From Leptolyngbyaceae cyanobacterium M65_K2018_010 (lineage in GTDB: Bacteria; Cyanobacteriota; Cyanobacteriia; Phormidesmidales; Phormidesmidaceae): a DNA stretch of 13,625 bases. Below the pieces are notes generated by a model. That model was not told the origin of the DNA. It made no database searches and saw only the letters and a list, made by a program, of their open reading frames with translations. Below, in pieces: positions 6,448 through 13,398 of the stretch. The position numbers and the translations under genes were made by a program. The stretch covers positions 1-13,625 of the forward strand of contig DVEE01000101.1 in assembly GCA_015295885.1 (NCBI GenBank), given 5' to 3'. The number at the start of each line of letters is the position of its first letter. The first letter of the stretch is position 1.

Positions 6448-7659
6448 TTGAAACTCACTTTCTTGGCACCGTGGCTGGATCCGACTGTTCCTCAGTGGTC
6501 TGCAGAGGCCCGTTGGTTGCGCTGGCTGACCTTGGTATGGTTGGGGCTGGGGCTACTAATTTTGTATTCCGCCTCCTACCCAGTTTCAGTGACCGAGCAG
6601 GGCTACGGCCTCCACTATGTGTTGGTGCAAATCCTGTGGGTGGGGGCGGGCCTGGTGGGGTTTAACTACATTGCCCATACCAGCTTGGATCGCCTGCTTA
6701 AATTGTCAGGAATAGCGCTGTTGGCCTTGCTGGGGTTAGTCATGCTGACCTTGATCCCCTCGGTGGGGGTGACGGTCAACGGTGCCACCCGCTGGTTACC
6801 GCTGGGTCCCTTCATGATTCAGCCTTCCGAGCTGATTAAACCCTGCCTGGTTTTGCAAGGGGCTCGACTGTTTGGCCGTTGGCATCAGCTATCTTGGCAG
6901 ACCCGGCTCACCTGGCTGGGGATCTTTGTCGCCATCCTAGGGTCTATTTTGCTGCAGCCGAACCTGAGTACCGCGGCCGTTTGCGGCCTCACCCTGTGGT
7001 TGATTGCCCTGGCCTCCGGCCTGCCCTTTCGCTACGTCGGCCTGACGGCGGTGGGGGGAATCCTGGCGGCGGGGTTGAGTATCAGCGTTAAAACCTATCA
7101 GCGACAGCGGATTATTTCCTTTCTCAATCCCTGGGCTGATCCCGGTGATCAAGGCTATCAGTTGATTCAAAGCCTGTTGGCGATCGGCTCTGGAGGACTC
7201 TGGGGAGAGGGCTTTGGGCTATCTCAACAAAAACTCTCGGCGTTACCGATTCAGTACACAGACTTTATTTTTGCGGTCTACGCGGAAGAATTTGGTCTGG
7301 TAGGCGGTTTGGTGTTGCTCACCCTGCTGTTGATCTACGCCACCCTGGCCCTGGTCGTCGCCCTGCGTGTCACCCAGCCGCTCCACAAGTTGGTGGCGGT
7401 GGGGGCGATGGTGGTTTTGGTAGGACAAGCCCTCCTGAACATCGGCGTCGCCACCGGCATCTTGCCGACCACCGGGTTACCCTTTCCGCTGTTGAGCTAT
7501 GGCGGTAGTTCCATGGTGGCCAGCCTGGCTACGGCCGGTTTACTGGTGCGCTCAGCCCGGGAAATTAATCTCGATTCTCCCCTGGCCTTACCCCTAAGCC
7601 ACCATCCCCGGTTGCGATCGCGGTCTGGGGTCAGTTCTCAGCCCCTTTCCAAGGGTTGA
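6448..7659 (+). CDS. ftsW: SEDS peptidoglycan glycosyltransferase, FtsW
   Basis: This 403-residue polytopic protein of the FtsW/RodA/SpoVE (SEDS) family has about ten membrane segments. It polymerises lipid II into glycan strands at the septum together with a class B penicillin-binding protein. Motifs seen: NGATRWLPLGPFMIQPSELI (111-130), YQRQRIISFLNPWADP (217-232), GYQLIQSLLAIGSGGLWGEG (236-255) and YTDFIFAVYAEEFG (270-283), whose D272 matches the catalytic Asp of E. coli FtsW (D297). The C-terminal block LPTTGLPFPLLSYGGSSM (339-356) is typical. QPNLST at 170-175 replaces the common QPDLGT. FtsW rather than RodA is preferred because the N-terminus (RWLRWLTLVWLGLGLLILYS) and overall sequence match cyanobacterial FtsW as I remember it. 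The start is TTG at 6448 with AGGGATGG shortly upstream. Confidence 0.92.
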   Translation: MKLTFLAPWLDPTVPQWSAEARWLRWLTLVWLGLGLLILYSASYPVSVTEQGYGLHYVLVQILWVGAGLVGFNYIAHTSLDRLLKLSGIALLALLGLVMLTLIPSVGVTVNGATRWLPLGPFMIQPSELIKPCLVLQGARLFGRWHQLSWQTRLTWLGIFVAILGSILLQPNLSTAAVCGLTLWLIALASGLPFRYVGLTAVGGILAAGLSISVKTYQRQRIISFLNPWADPGDQGYQLIQSLLAIGSGGLWGEGFGLSQQKLSALPIQYTDFIFAVYAEEFGLVGGLVLLTLLLIYATLALVVALRVTQPLHKLVAVGAMVVLVGQALLNIGVATGILPTTGLPFPLLSYGGSSMVASLATAGLLVRSAREINLDSPLALPLSHHPRLRSRSGVSSQPLSKG

Positions 7660-7681
7660 AACCTGGCCAGCGGTGCTCCAT

Positions 7682-7715
7682 AGCCATAAAACCTAGAGCC
7701 ATAAAACCTAGAGCC
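7682..7715. repeat. 15-bp tandem repeat after ftsW
   Basis: AGCCATAAAACCTAG occurs twice head to tail (7682-7696, 7697-7711), followed by a partial third copy AGCC. It starts 22 bases after the ftsW stop. It is probably a slippage-type minisatellite; no function is evident. Confidence 0.8.
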
Positions 7716-7840
7716 GTCTGACAGCCTAGGCAGGCTTGCCCCTGGGGGACTCCAATGGCAGCGCCAGGACCCAGCTCTCCCTGGCCAAGCTGGGGAACTG
7801 TCCCAACTTTCCCTGCCCTGCAAGCGGGGCAGCGGCCACC

Positions 7841-8026
7841 CTAGCGTCCCGAGCGGGGCGTAGGCAGGTTGGTCGGAGCTGGGGATAGCCCTTGGATGGA
7901 GGAAAAGTGGGCAATGACTCCCATGGGCAAGGTAAGCGTCAGTAAGGCAATGACGATACCGAGTAGGTTGGAAAAAATACTAGGAGGTTCCCCCGGGGGA
8001 GTGTCAGGTTGACTGGCAGAATCCAT
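7841..8026 (-). CDS. Possible small single-helix membrane protein
   Basis: The frame encodes 61 residues: a Pro/Ser-rich start (MDSASQPDTPPGEPPSIFSN), one strongly hydrophobic segment at about 18-42 (LLGIVIALLTLTLPMGVIAH), and a polar Pro-rich tail ending PTPRSGR. The clean polar-hydrophobic-polar layout is better than expected for a random frame, and similar one-helix proteins occur in cyanobacteria, but I cannot name a family. No strong ribosome-binding site precedes the ATG at 8026. The gene is convergent with ftsW, and its last part overlaps GC-rich repetitive DNA, so the true end may have drifted. Function unknown. Confidence 0.5.
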   Translation of the reverse strand: MDSASQPDTPPGEPPSIFSNLLGIVIALLTLTLPMGVIAHFSSIQGLSPAPTNLPTPRSGR

Positions 8027-8317
8027 ACAATGTCGGGTCTGAAATCAGCAAAACGAGCCAATGTAGAAGAAGTGAGCAAAACTATCGGGCGTGCTCAACG
8101 GGCTCGGATTCTTTCAACAAAGAACTCTTTATCAAGCAATCATAGACTGAACTCAACAATAAACCGTTGCCTAGAACACCAGAGTCATCGGGATATCTAG
8201 ATTGGGTGACCCGCCTCGGGACAACCCAGCGGCTTGAACCGTTCCCCTAATATGCTATGCATTTTAGCATTCCTGCCCCAGGGGAGCTATCCTCGAGGGA
8301 GGGATAACCTCACTCCT
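8027..8317. other. AT-richer spacer between the small membrane ORF and the HTH gene
   Basis: No convincing gene is seen. The DNA at 8027-8200 is noticeably richer in A+T than its neighbours. On the minus strand a weak promoter-like pair (TTGAGT, 17 bases, GATAAA) can be drawn upstream of the small membrane ORF. A palindrome at 8252-8270 and the CCTCGAGG tract near 8291 lie downstream of the HTH gene stop. Confidence 0.3.
8252..8270. repeat. Inverted repeat downstream of the HTH gene
   Basis: ATGCTA (8252-8257) is complementary to TAGCAT (8265-8270) around a 7-base loop, within an AT-rich pocket about 50 bases past the HTH gene stop. It could be a weak transcription end or a protein-binding palindrome. 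The flanks give no clear T-run. Confidence 0.35.
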
Positions 8318-8743
8318 TTAATCTGGCTGGGTGGACTGGGCGGCCAGCAGGGCATGGATAGCCTGGAGCTCCAGCAGAATCTTGCGCAGCAGATCCAGGG
8401 TGACTGTTTCGGTGGGAAGTTGCACTTGAATGGTGGGGTTCAGCCCCAGCACTTCTTCGGCAAACCGCCGGACTTCCTGGGGGCGAAACTCTAGGGGGTC
8501 GTCTTTATCTTTGCGGATTTCAGGGTTGAGTTTCTTTGGATCGTAGGGAGGGTTGAGGACATTGGGGTCGGTATTGGCATATCGGTAAACCGACGCTCTG
8601 GAGCGATTGAGATATTTTTGGACTGCCTCAATGGTGAGTAGGGGCGTCGCCTCTTCTGAGGCGATGGAGGGTTCCCAAGCCTCTGAGGCCGTACTGAAGG
8701 AGGAAACTCCCTGATGATTGAAGGAGGAGAAATCGCTATTCAT
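8318..8743 (-). CDS. Helix-turn-helix DNA-binding protein
   Basis: This 141-residue soluble protein has a variable Ser-rich N-terminus (1-33). A predicted helix-turn-helix follows, TIEAVQKYLNRSRASVYRYA at 37-56, of the MerR/excisionase (HTH_17-like) kind. Next comes a charged segment NPPYDPKKLNPEIRKDKDDP (64-83), then EFRPQEVRRFAEEVLGL and an amphipathic C-terminal helix (LDLLRKILLELQAIHALLAA) that could dimerise. I recall similar proteins in many cyanobacteria but know no characterised function. The ATG at 8743 lacks a clear ribosome-binding site. The gene is divergent from the FAD oxidoreductase gene across about 190 bases, so regulation of that neighbour or of itself is possible but only inferred. 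Confidence 0.75.
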   Translation of the reverse strand: MNSDFSSFNHQGVSSFSTASEAWEPSIASEEATPLLTIEAVQKYLNRSRASVYRYANTDPNVLNPPYDPKKLNPEIRKDKDDPLEFRPQEVRRFAEEVLGLNPTIQVQLPTETVTLDLLRKILLELQAIHALLAAQSTQPD

Positions 8744-8933
8744 GCTGTTGAAGGTTATCGCAGGCTGAATTTAAGACTAGACTCTGGTAACTGTATCAGG
8801 TTGTTTAAAAACCGGCGTCTACAAAACCACCAAATCTAGCCGCCGGCCCTCTTCCTGGCCACCCCCGGAACTGGCTGATCTGCCTTGACCAAGCTATGGT
8901 AAAACCTTGGCATGGTCAGTGGGGAAAGGGGCG

Positions 8934-10880
8934 GTGAGGCAACAGCGATCGCGAATCAGGTGGCGACATCTATCGGGGCTGGCTTTGGCCATGTTCGGAG
9001 CCGGTGCCCTGGCAGGGTTTACCGCTTCTCGGCAACCGCCATCGGCCGCCACCCCAGAGGGGGCTACCGGCCCAGATCTCACTCCCGCCTTGCGATTATC
9101 CCGACTGCCCCAGCCCGTTGCCTTTAATGGTCGGCCTCAGATTAATCCTCTGCCTAGGTTTGAGGAAATTTGGGAATGCCAGGTGGCGGTGATTGGGGGA
9201 TCCCTGGGCGGGGTGGCGGCGGCGGCCCATGCCATGGCTACCGGAGCGCAAACCTGCTTGATTGAGGTAGCGCCCTGGCTCGGGGGTCAGGTGAGTTCCC
9301 AGGGGGTGTCGGCCCTGGATGAATCCCTACGGATGCGGCAAGCCAATAACTTTTCCCCCAGTTGGCAGCGCTTTCGTCGTCTGATTAAGCAACAGGCCGC
9401 GGAACTCCCTGACTGGAGCCCCCGGGGCAAAACCCGTCCCGTAACCGAAATTAATAGTTGCTGGGTGGGTGCGCTCTGTTTTCCCCCCCTGGTCGGGGCC
9501 CGGGCCGCGGAACAGTTTCTCCAGGAAACCCAGGCCGCCGCTGCCCAAAGCCGCTGGGCCACCATGACCGCCTTTAAGGGGGCCGAGTTTGATGGCACCG
9601 GTCGCCGTATCACCGCGGTTTACGGGGTGCGCCGGATTCCCAAGGACCCCAACTACGTCCCCAAGGGGCGACTGTCGGAGGAGTTGGCCGAGTGGTATAG
9701 CTGGTCCCCTACCCCAGACTTTGATCGGGTTTCGGTTAAGCTGCAACCGCCGGCAGGGCAGTCCATGGTGGTGATTGATGCCACGGATACGGGCGAACTG
9801 GTGGCCTGGGCCAAAGTTCCCTACCGACTCGGATCGGAATCTAGGGCTACCACTGGGGAACCCAACGCCGCCGCCTTTGACAACCCCGATTGCACCCAGG
9901 CCTTTACCTATCCCTTTGGGCTCGCTATCCATGACGATAATGGGGACAGTCTTGCCGCCCTGCAGCGGATCCAACCCACCTACGCGCTCCATGAACACCG
10001 ATCGGTCTACGACCTGGAGGGGTTCCCCTTTTTCGCGGGCAAGAGCTTTTTCCACTACCGCCGGATCGTCAGCCAAACTCGCAATAACCCCTACCTAGGG
10101 GCTCCGGCCCGGGGGGATATTGCCATGATTAACTGGAATCAAGGCAATGATTGGAACTGGATGGATCCCCCCCTGGTGTTGCAAGACCGGGATTTGGCCG
10201 CCTCCGGGCAGTACCAAAACTGGATGGGGGGGCTCTCGCAATCGGCCCTGAAGTTCGCCGAAGAACACGCCCTCATGTTTGCCCGCTGGCTGCTGGAAAC
10301 TCAGGCCACTCCTGACTATCCCCTAGCCTACCTCTACGGCCCCGATAGCCCCATGGGGACTCGCTCGGGTCTCAGTATGGTGCCCTATTTTCGCGAAGGG
10401 CGGCGGATTCTGGGCCGGGCGGCCTACGGCCAGGAGGAGTTTATGATTCGGGAAAACGATATGCGCTACGACTTCCCAGACCAGCGCAGTTTTAGTCCTA
10501 CGGCGGTGGGGGTCAGCCACTATGCCATTGATATCCACGGCTGCCGCTACCGCAACTGGTTGCCCTCGGGGGATGCCGTTAGCGCCCCAGCCCAAGAGCC
10601 CTTGGTGAAGCCGATCCAACTTCCTTTTGAAAGTCTGATTCCCCAGGGGGTCGATAACTTGCTCATCGGCGGTAAGGCCATCGCGGCTACCCACATTGCC
10701 AATGCCTCCACCCGGGTGCACTACGGCGAGTGGCAGGTCGGATCGGCGGCTGGGGTTACGGCCGGTTGGCTGATCTCACCGGATACGCCGATGATCGATC
10801 CATCGGAGGTGATTCCCAACGGTTATATGGCCGCTCTGCAGGCCTTTATGGTGCAGCAGGGGTTGAAAATCACCTGGTAG
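8934..10880 (+). CDS. FAD-dependent oxidoreductase (FAD_oxidored family), membrane-anchored or exported
   Basis: About 648 residues from the chosen GTG. The N-terminus is basic (RQQRSRIRWRH) followed by a hydrophobic stretch GLALAMFGAGALAGF, so it is a signal peptide or anchor; there is no clear twin-arginine motif. The FAD-binding Rossmann motif is VAVIGGSLGGVAAAAHAMAT (about 84-103), with Glu111 at the end of the second strand for the FAD ribose and then WLGGQVSSQGVSALDE. The C-terminal DNLLIGGKAIAATHIANAST (about 574-593) and YGEWQVGSAAGVTAGW complete the FAD site. This matches the PF12831-type oxidoreductases, whose substrates are mostly unknown. The longer frame starts with TTG at 8907 without a ribosome-binding site; GTG at 8934 has GGGGAAAGGGG just upstream. 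No pathway partners are adjacent, so the reaction cannot be assigned. Confidence 0.85.
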   Translation: MRQQRSRIRWRHLSGLALAMFGAGALAGFTASRQPPSAATPEGATGPDLTPALRLSRLPQPVAFNGRPQINPLPRFEEIWECQVAVIGGSLGGVAAAAHAMATGAQTCLIEVAPWLGGQVSSQGVSALDESLRMRQANNFSPSWQRFRRLIKQQAAELPDWSPRGKTRPVTEINSCWVGALCFPPLVGARAAEQFLQETQAAAAQSRWATMTAFKGAEFDGTGRRITAVYGVRRIPKDPNYVPKGRLSEELAEWYSWSPTPDFDRVSVKLQPPAGQSMVVIDATDTGELVAWAKVPYRLGSESRATTGEPNAAAFDNPDCTQAFTYPFGLAIHDDNGDSLAALQRIQPTYALHEHRSVYDLEGFPFFAGKSFFHYRRIVSQTRNNPYLGAPARGDIAMINWNQGNDWNWMDPPLVLQDRDLAASGQYQNWMGGLSQSALKFAEEHALMFARWLLETQATPDYPLAYLYGPDSPMGTRSGLSMVPYFREGRRILGRAAYGQEEFMIRENDMRYDFPDQRSFSPTAVGVSHYAIDIHGCRYRNWLPSGDAVSAPAQEPLVKPIQLPFESLIPQGVDNLLIGGKAIAATHIANASTRVHYGEWQVGSAAGVTAGWLISPDTPMIDPSEVIPNGYMAALQAFMVQQGLKITW

Positions 10881-11040
10881 AGGTTGACTGAATTGGAGGA
10901 AACCTATTCCGTCGTCCGCCGCCAGGGCCCAGGGAGAGCGACGGTAAGTCTAGGGTTCTGGTCCCTGCCCCCCGCCAAGACAACTGCCTTACAGTAGAGT
11001 GGGGCAAGGGAGTGAATGGAATCGTTCCGATGACTAGGGC

Positions 11041-12459
11041 ATGGTTTCTGGATATGTTCTAATCTTGGCGGTATTAATGCTGGGGGGTGTGATTGCTACC
11101 TTGGGCGATCGCATCGGGATGCGCGTTGGTAAAGCCCGCCTCAGCCTGTTTAACCTGCGCCCTCGACAAACGGCCACCCTTGTCAGCATTGCCACCGGCA
11201 GCCTGATTTCGGCTTCAACCCTGGCGATCCTGTTTGGGGTGAGTAGCCAATTGCGCACCGGTGTTTTTGAGCTGGGTAAAATTCAGGATGACCTGGCCGA
11301 TGCGGAAGCGCAACTGGCCCAATCCCTGGCTGAGCAGGAGCGGGTAAAAACGGATTTGGAAGCCGCGGCCACGGAACGGCAACGGGCCCTGGGTCGACTG
11401 CGGGACATTAACCAATCCCTGGATCGGGCGGTGGATCAGCAAAAACAGACCCAGGCCCAACTCCAGCGCACCCGTGACCAACTGGCAACGGTGTCGTCCC
11501 AGGCCAATGCCCTGCGCCAGTCTACGGAGGTCCTGCGGGCTGAGCGCGATCAACTCCTGCAAGAGCAAGCGGGCATTCGCGCCCAAATTGCCAGCCGCGA
11601 TCGCGCCATTGTTGAGCTGGACCAACGCATTGCCGAGCGCGATCAGGCCATCGCCGAGCGGCAGCAACGCTTAGATGACCTGCAGGCCCAGCAGAGCCTC
11701 CTAGAACAGCAGGTGGCGGACCTGCAAAACCAGTACCAGGGCTTATTTCGGGGCAATATTGCCCTCAGCCGCAACCAAGAACTGCTCTCTAGCCTGGTGC
11801 GGGTGGAAAACCGAGAGCAGGCTACGGCTTTTATCAATCAGTTTCTCTACGAAGCCAATCGCCGCGCCATTCAGGCCATCGTGCCAGGAACCGTGACGGA
11901 CCAACAGGTGATCTTGATCGGTAATCGCGAAGTTGAACGCCTGATTGAGCGGCTCAGCGGTGGCCAGGACTACCTGATTCGGCTGCTGTCTGCCGCCAAC
12001 TATGTAACCGGTGAACCCTGTGTTGTGCGGGGCGAAGACCCCTGCATTCAGGTGTTCATCGATGCCACCCCGAACCAACGGGTGTATCAGACGGGGGAGC
12101 GCTTAGCCACCGTATCCCTGGATAAACTGCCCCTCAGCGATCGCGATCTGGTTGAGCGGCTGAACCTGCTCTTGGTCGCGACCCAGTTCCGGGCCCGGCA
12201 GGATGGGGTGGTGGATGACTTCCTGCAGGTGGCCGATAACCGCACCGAAACGCTGCTGAGGTTCTTGTCTGCGGTCAAACAAGAGGGGCAGGCCCTGGAT
12301 CTGCAGGCCATTGCCGCCAGTGATATCTTTACGGCCGGTCCCCTCCAAATTGAGTTGATGGCCCTTCGCAATGGGCGCATCCTATTTACCACCAGCGATT
12401 TTACCGGCCCCGAGCGAACCCGCTCTCCGGCACCGCCCACCCCTACGGCTCCCAATTGA
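11041..12459 (+). CDS. DUF3084 coiled-coil envelope protein
   Basis: This 472-residue protein has the cyanobacterial DUF3084 layout. A first membrane segment (4-20, GYVLILAVLMLGGVIAT) is followed by the hallmark DRIGMRVGKARLSLFNLRPR (23-42) and a second hydrophobic segment (about 45-66). A long heptad-rich coiled coil follows at about 78-235, full of Gln, Glu, Ala and Arg, with repeated ERDQAIAERQQRL-like units. The C-terminal globular region (about 240-455) contains EPCVVRGEDPCIQVFIDATP with two cysteines, and the protein ends in a Pro-rich tail. The architecture suggests a membrane-tethered scaffold, but no biochemical role is established to my knowledge. The ATG at 11041 matches the usual start of the family; the ribosome-binding site is weak. 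It lies 160 bases after the oxidoreductase gene, probably with its own promoter. Confidence 0.9.
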   Translation: MVSGYVLILAVLMLGGVIATLGDRIGMRVGKARLSLFNLRPRQTATLVSIATGSLISASTLAILFGVSSQLRTGVFELGKIQDDLADAEAQLAQSLAEQERVKTDLEAAATERQRALGRLRDINQSLDRAVDQQKQTQAQLQRTRDQLATVSSQANALRQSTEVLRAERDQLLQEQAGIRAQIASRDRAIVELDQRIAERDQAIAERQQRLDDLQAQQSLLEQQVADLQNQYQGLFRGNIALSRNQELLSSLVRVENREQATAFINQFLYEANRRAIQAIVPGTVTDQQVILIGNREVERLIERLSGGQDYLIRLLSAANYVTGEPCVVRGEDPCIQVFIDATPNQRVYQTGERLATVSLDKLPLSDRDLVERLNLLLVATQFRARQDGVVDDFLQVADNRTETLLRFLSAVKQEGQALDLQAIAASDIFTAGPLQIELMALRNGRILFTTSDFTGPERTRSPAPPTPTAPN

Positions 12460-12655
12460 ATTATTCTCAGCCAAGGAATTTCTTGCTCAAATTATCTCTG
12501 GCCACGAATATTTAATAATGTCTAAAAAAATTTGCATTTAGTTACTGATTTCTCCTTCTGGGTTACTAGGGGAATCACCTGTGCTTAGAATTAACCTACA
12601 AATTCCGTTGAGCTGAGCTGCGTTGTAGATCGGCTCTAGTTGAGTTTGTCGGCCG

Positions 12656-12679
12656 GGTTAGCGGCTAGGTTAGCGGCTA
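12656..12679. repeat. 12-bp tandem repeat
   Basis: GGTTAGCGGCTA occurs twice head to tail (12656-12667 and 12668-12679). It precedes the hairpin at 12709 by 29 bases. Only two copies are seen. Confidence 0.8.
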
Positions 12680-12708
12680 TGGTCGTCACCCCTCAGCAAG
12701 GCTACTGC

Positions 12709-12736
12709 CCCTGGCACTTATCTGGCGGTGCCGGGG
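12709..12736. repeat. 9-bp GC-rich hairpin in the spacer
   Basis: CCCTGGCAC (12709-12717) pairs with GTGCCGGGG (12728-12736) over nine positions, one of them T-G, around a 10-base loop. Neither side has a U-tract, so an intrinsic terminator is not supported. It may be part of a leader RNA, a small RNA or a mobile-element remnant. Confidence 0.55.
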
Positions 12737-12750
12737 TTCAAGCTTGGGCC

Positions 12751-12820
12751 ATCAGGCTCAACCTCATTCCCTGTATATCAGGCTCAGTCAGTTTAATTCA
12801 AGCAAAATTTAGCCTGAGCC
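12751..12820. promoter_or_regulatory. Repeated GGCTCA/TGAGCC elements upstream of the PadR gene, possible operators
   Basis: ATCAGGCTCA occurs at 12751-12760 and 12777-12786, 26 bases start to start. GGCTCAG at 12781-12787 is inverted as CTGAGCC at 12814-12820. Three related half-sites 96-165 bases upstream of an autoregulation-prone family gene could be regulator-binding sites. This is inference; PadR operators vary widely. Confidence 0.3.
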
Positions 12821-12915
12821 CTTGGTTGCTTCCTGGCTTTAGCCCCTGGGGCAAAGCTGCTGATTGACCTCAGTCAGGGGAGGCAATTGGCCCTATAACC
12901 TCTTGGAGTGATCCC

Positions 12916-13305
12916 ATGAAATTTGAGGATATCTATCAGTTTTTCGAGGATCCACCGCCGATCTATCTGAATAAAGAGCTGGCCGTTTGCTACGTGCTGG
13001 CCGTCCTACTACAACAGGATTCCTACGGCACTGAGCTGATTCAACAGCTCACCGAACAATTTGCCCACTACCGCCTCTCTGATACCGTGCTCTACGGAGC
13101 CTTAAAGTTCCTAGAAGATGAGAAGGCTGTGGATGGTTACTGGAAAAAGGTCGAAGGACGGGGGCGACCTCGCCGGATGTACCGTCTGAATCCAGATTGG
13201 CGACTGCAAGCCGAAGAACTGGCTGAATTTTGGAAAAACTACATGGGAAAATCGGTTAAGCCTACCTACACCGCCAGTCAAGCCCTGACCTATCCTCGCC
13301 TTTAA
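12916..13305 (+). CDS. PadR-family transcriptional regulator, cyanobacterial type (Pex-like candidate)
   Basis: This 129-residue winged-helix protein starts MKFEDIYQFFEDPPPIYLNK. The first DNA-binding helices are in LAVCYVLAVLLQQDSYGTEL (22-41), the recognition helix region is RLSDTVLYGALKFLEDE (53-69), and the wing is VEGRGRPRRMYRLNP (about 78-92). This is the PadR fold; the C-terminal dimerisation helix is short (EELAEFWKNYM), as in single-domain members. Cyanobacterial PadR proteins include Pex, which represses kaiA and lengthens the circadian period in Synechococcus. Orthology is possible but cannot be decided here. GGAG at 12905-12908 lies seven bases before the ATG, a clear ribosome-binding site. 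The next gene begins 93 bases downstream in the same direction. Confidence 0.88.
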   Translation: MKFEDIYQFFEDPPPIYLNKELAVCYVLAVLLQQDSYGTELIQQLTEQFAHYRLSDTVLYGALKFLEDEKAVDGYWKKVEGRGRPRRMYRLNPDWRLQAEELAEFWKNYMGKSVKPTYTASQALTYPRL

Positions 13306-13317
13306 GTCTCAGCCTTG

Positions 13318-13340
13318 AGCGGCATAGGGCGATGCCAGCT
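13318..13340. repeat. Small hairpin between the PadR and CCB2-like genes
   Basis: AGCGGCAT pairs with ATGCC and GCT, with one bulged A, around a 6-base loop (AGGGCG). It starts 13 bases after the PadR gene stop. Its position suits a transcript end, but no T-run follows, so it is only a candidate attenuator or 3' structure. Confidence 0.3.
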
Positions 13341-13398
13341 AGCTGAATCGTTCAACATTCCGTAGGCTAGAACAGTACCTGCACCGCTGAGGGCTACT

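Larger units (their letters stand above)
12460..12915. other. 456-base gene-free spacer with AT-rich start and structured middle
   Basis: No credible gene is seen. The first 150 bases are AT-rich (runs such as TCTAAAAAAATTT near 12521), unlike the surrounding genes. The middle holds a 12-bp tandem repeat, a 9-bp hairpin and GGCTCA/TGAGCC elements, listed separately. A 75-codon open frame at 12640-12867 has no ribosome-binding site and no recognisable protein character. The last part contains TATAAC at 12894-12899, which would start transcription only about ten bases from the PadR gene. Confidence 0.5.

Noticed and set aside
7682..7715. CRISPR-like or phage attachment repeat
   Set aside because: The copies are directly abutting with no spacers, only two complete units exist, and no cas or integrase gene is present.
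8009..8200. 63-codon plus-strand frame
   Set aside because: There is no ribosome-binding site and no hydrophobic or domain signal. It overlaps the start of the better-looking small membrane ORF on the other strand.
9327..10076. 249-codon open frame on the minus strand
   Set aside because: It is antisense to the FAD oxidoreductase gene, whose motifs are clear. The frame has low-complexity Gly/Pro/Arg content and no recognisable domain.
12640..12867. 75-codon plus-strand frame in the spacer
   Set aside because: It runs through the tandem repeat and hairpin, lacks a ribosome-binding site and has no recognisable domain. The structure is better explained as non-coding.
12864..12899. TTGACC ... 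TATAAC promoter for the PadR gene
   Set aside because: The spacing between the two hexamers is 24 bases, too long for a normal sigma-70 promoter.
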